Below, piece by piece: positions 7,948-8,942 of a DNA stretch of 8,942 nt. The stretch comes from an uncultured Lactobacillus sp. (GTDB lineage: Bacteria; Bacillota; Bacilli; Lactobacillales; Lactobacillaceae). Below the pieces are notes generated by a model. The model saw only the letters and a list, made by a program, of their open reading frames with translations. It searched no databases and had not been told where the DNA came from. The stretch lies in assembly GCA_946482425.1 (NCBI GenBank), contig CAMLRO010000047.1:1-8942 (forward strand), read 5' to 3'. How positions within the stretch are numbered: the stretch's first letter is position 1; every line of letters starts with the position of its first letter. Made by a program: the position numbers and the translations under genes.

Positions 7948-8942
7948 TTAATTATATGACTTTTTACGATTTTTACTAGGCTTAATCTGCTTTTCAGTTA
8001 AATGATTGCCAGAAACAGATTCCGGAATTGTTGTGATTTCTTCTTCACGACCCTTAAGTTCTGTAGCATCTGTTTTGTATAGTCTGGTAGTAGATCTACG
8101 CTGCTTGCTTATCAGTGCTGTTGACTTGTTTTTTAATTGTTGTCTGATGTCTTCCATCTGTTTGTAATTGGTTAAATAGTCAAACTGTGTGGGTTCGACA
8201 GGCTTAAATCCGCTCGGAGTGTAAAAACGTAACAAATTATGATTATTTAACAAGTCAGAGTATTTCAGTGACTTCTTGCCTTCTTTGGCCAATTTTGTGA
8301 TTTCATATTTTTCCTGTTCAGTAAAATTAATGATCTGCTTGCCGCTTTGGCGGTCGTAAACAACGCCTTTTAAGCCTTTACCACCAATAATAATATATTT
8401 TTGACTAACAATAGTGCCGTTTCTAAAAGTAAGCCAGGGGCGATATTTTGGCGCTAGCAGATCACTTCCAAACTGAATATAATTGCGATTTGAAACTCCC
8501 AGAAGATGGAGCAAAGTCGGCAAAACATCTATTTCGCCTGCGACTTCCTGTTTGATTTTTCCCTTTAAATTTGGAGCATGAATCATGAAAGGTACACGTT
8601 GCATCTGGACATTATTATAAGCATTCCAAGTATCAGAACTTTCACCTACAATTGGTGCCAAAGTTTCGTTTTCAGAATTAGTTAATCCGTAATGGTCGCC
8701 ATAGATTACAACCATGGTATTTTTAATCAAACCTGATTTCTTCAAGTAATTGAAAAACTCGCGAATAGATTGATCCAGATAATGAGCAGTTTCAAAATAA
8801 TTGTTAATTGAATTGTCTGACGTATCACTGGTTTTAAAGCTCGGATCCAGATCCTCTTCGTCCATGTCAAAGGGAGTATGATTTGTAACGGTAATAAATT
8901 TAGTATAAAAAGGCTGCTGCATCCTTTCTAAATATTTGATGC
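7948..8942 (-). CDS. ltaS: Lipoteichoic acid synthase (LtaS-type), C-terminal part
   Basis: Polymerises glycerol-phosphate from phosphatidylglycerol onto a glycolipid anchor on the outer membrane face. The frame is open to the window edge: residues IKYLER precede the internal Met at 8922, so that ATG is not the start. The visible 330 residues are the second half of the extracellular sulfatase-fold domain. They include FITVTNHTPF (the substrate-pocket histidine region), INNYFETAHYLDQSI, VVIYGDHYG (metal-binding Asp-His), MQRVPFMIHAP, GEIDVLPTLLHLLG and FGSDLLAP. The membrane helices and the catalytic threonine lie outside the window. After LLRFYTPSGFKPVEP, near where S. aureus LtaS ends, the protein runs on for about 75 extra polar residues to a basic KPSKNRKKSYN end. 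A paralogue or LTA primase cannot be excluded from this half alone. Confidence 0.93.
   Translation of the reverse strand, partial: IKYLERMQQPFYTKFITVTNHTPFDMDEEDLDPSFKTSDTSDNSINNYFETAHYLDQSIREFFNYLKKSGLIKNTMVVIYGDHYGLTNSENETLAPIVGESSDTWNAYNNVQMQRVPFMIHAPNLKGKIKQEVAGEIDVLPTLLHLLGVSNRNYIQFGSDLLAPKYRPWLTFRNGTIVSQKYIIIGGKGLKGVVYDRQSGKQIINFTEQEKYEITKLAKEGKKSLKYSDLLNNHNLLRFYTPSGFKPVEPTQFDYLTNYKQMEDIRQQLKNKSTALISKQRRSTTRLYKTDATELKGREEEITTIPESVSGNHLTEKQIKPSKNRKKSYN
7951..7978 (-). promoter_or_regulatory. Candidate internal promoter for the SPFH gene
   Basis: On the - strand a perfect TATAAT (7956 to 7951) lies over the last codons of the ltaS-type gene. It has TAGTAA as a poor -35 (3 of 6) 16 nt upstream. 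Transcription would start near 7944, about 30 nt before the SPFH ATG. The -10 could be chance in AT-rich coding sequence. Confidence 0.3.

Noticed and set aside
8920..8922. ATG on the - strand as the start of the LtaS-type gene
   Set aside because: The frame continues to the window edge with family-like residues, and the protein would lack its membrane helices and half of the catalytic domain.

Overview
The window is AT-rich, densely packed low-GC Gram-positive DNA. It most likely comes from a Lactobacillaceae genome, probably Lactobacillus in the narrow sense. The grounds are the oxidase type (GlpO) rather than the dehydrogenase type of glycerol-3-phosphate enzyme, a glycerol kinase with the phosphorylatable activation-loop histidine of PTS-regulated Firmicute enzymes, a Bacillus-type short ManA, an LtaS-type lipoteichoic acid synthase, and strong AGGAGG-like ribosome binding sites. 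This is a judgement from recognised protein families; no search was run. No mobile element, CRISPR array, tRNA or rRNA was seen.

Layout. (1) Positions 1-3201, + strand: the glycerol operon end, glpK (5' end cut by the window edge) then glpO, closed by a Rho-independent terminator at about 3241-3277. (2) Positions 3202-3435: an AT-rich intergenic region holding that terminator, a weak promoter candidate, two inverted repeats and an 11-nt-spaced direct repeat. (3) Positions 3436-7001, + strand: a tight four-gene cluster of manA, a small three-helix membrane protein (remotely SdpI-like), an OmpR-family response regulator and a HAMP histidine kinase. Gaps are 25 nt, an ATGA overlap and 8 nt, so one transcript is likely. 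(4) Positions 7000-7033: a perfect 14-bp hairpin shared as a bidirectional terminator. (5) Positions 7046-8942, - strand: a stomatin/prohibitin-type SPFH membrane protein preceded by an LtaS-type lipoteichoic acid synthase whose 5' part lies beyond the window.

How the genes may work together. GlpK and GlpO convert glycerol to glycerol-3-phosphate and then to dihydroxyacetone phosphate plus H2O2. LtaS polymerises glycerol-phosphate units taken from phosphatidylglycerol. ManA links mannose-6-phosphate and fructose-6-phosphate. The two-component system sits between these envelope and carbon genes and has an extracellular sensor domain of unknown ligand. A shared envelope theme is inference from position only. 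Most of the window is ordinary core-genome content. The least understood parts are the small membrane protein fused by translation to the response regulator, the operator-like repeats ahead of manA, the SPFH protein behind ltaS, and the long basic tail on LtaS.
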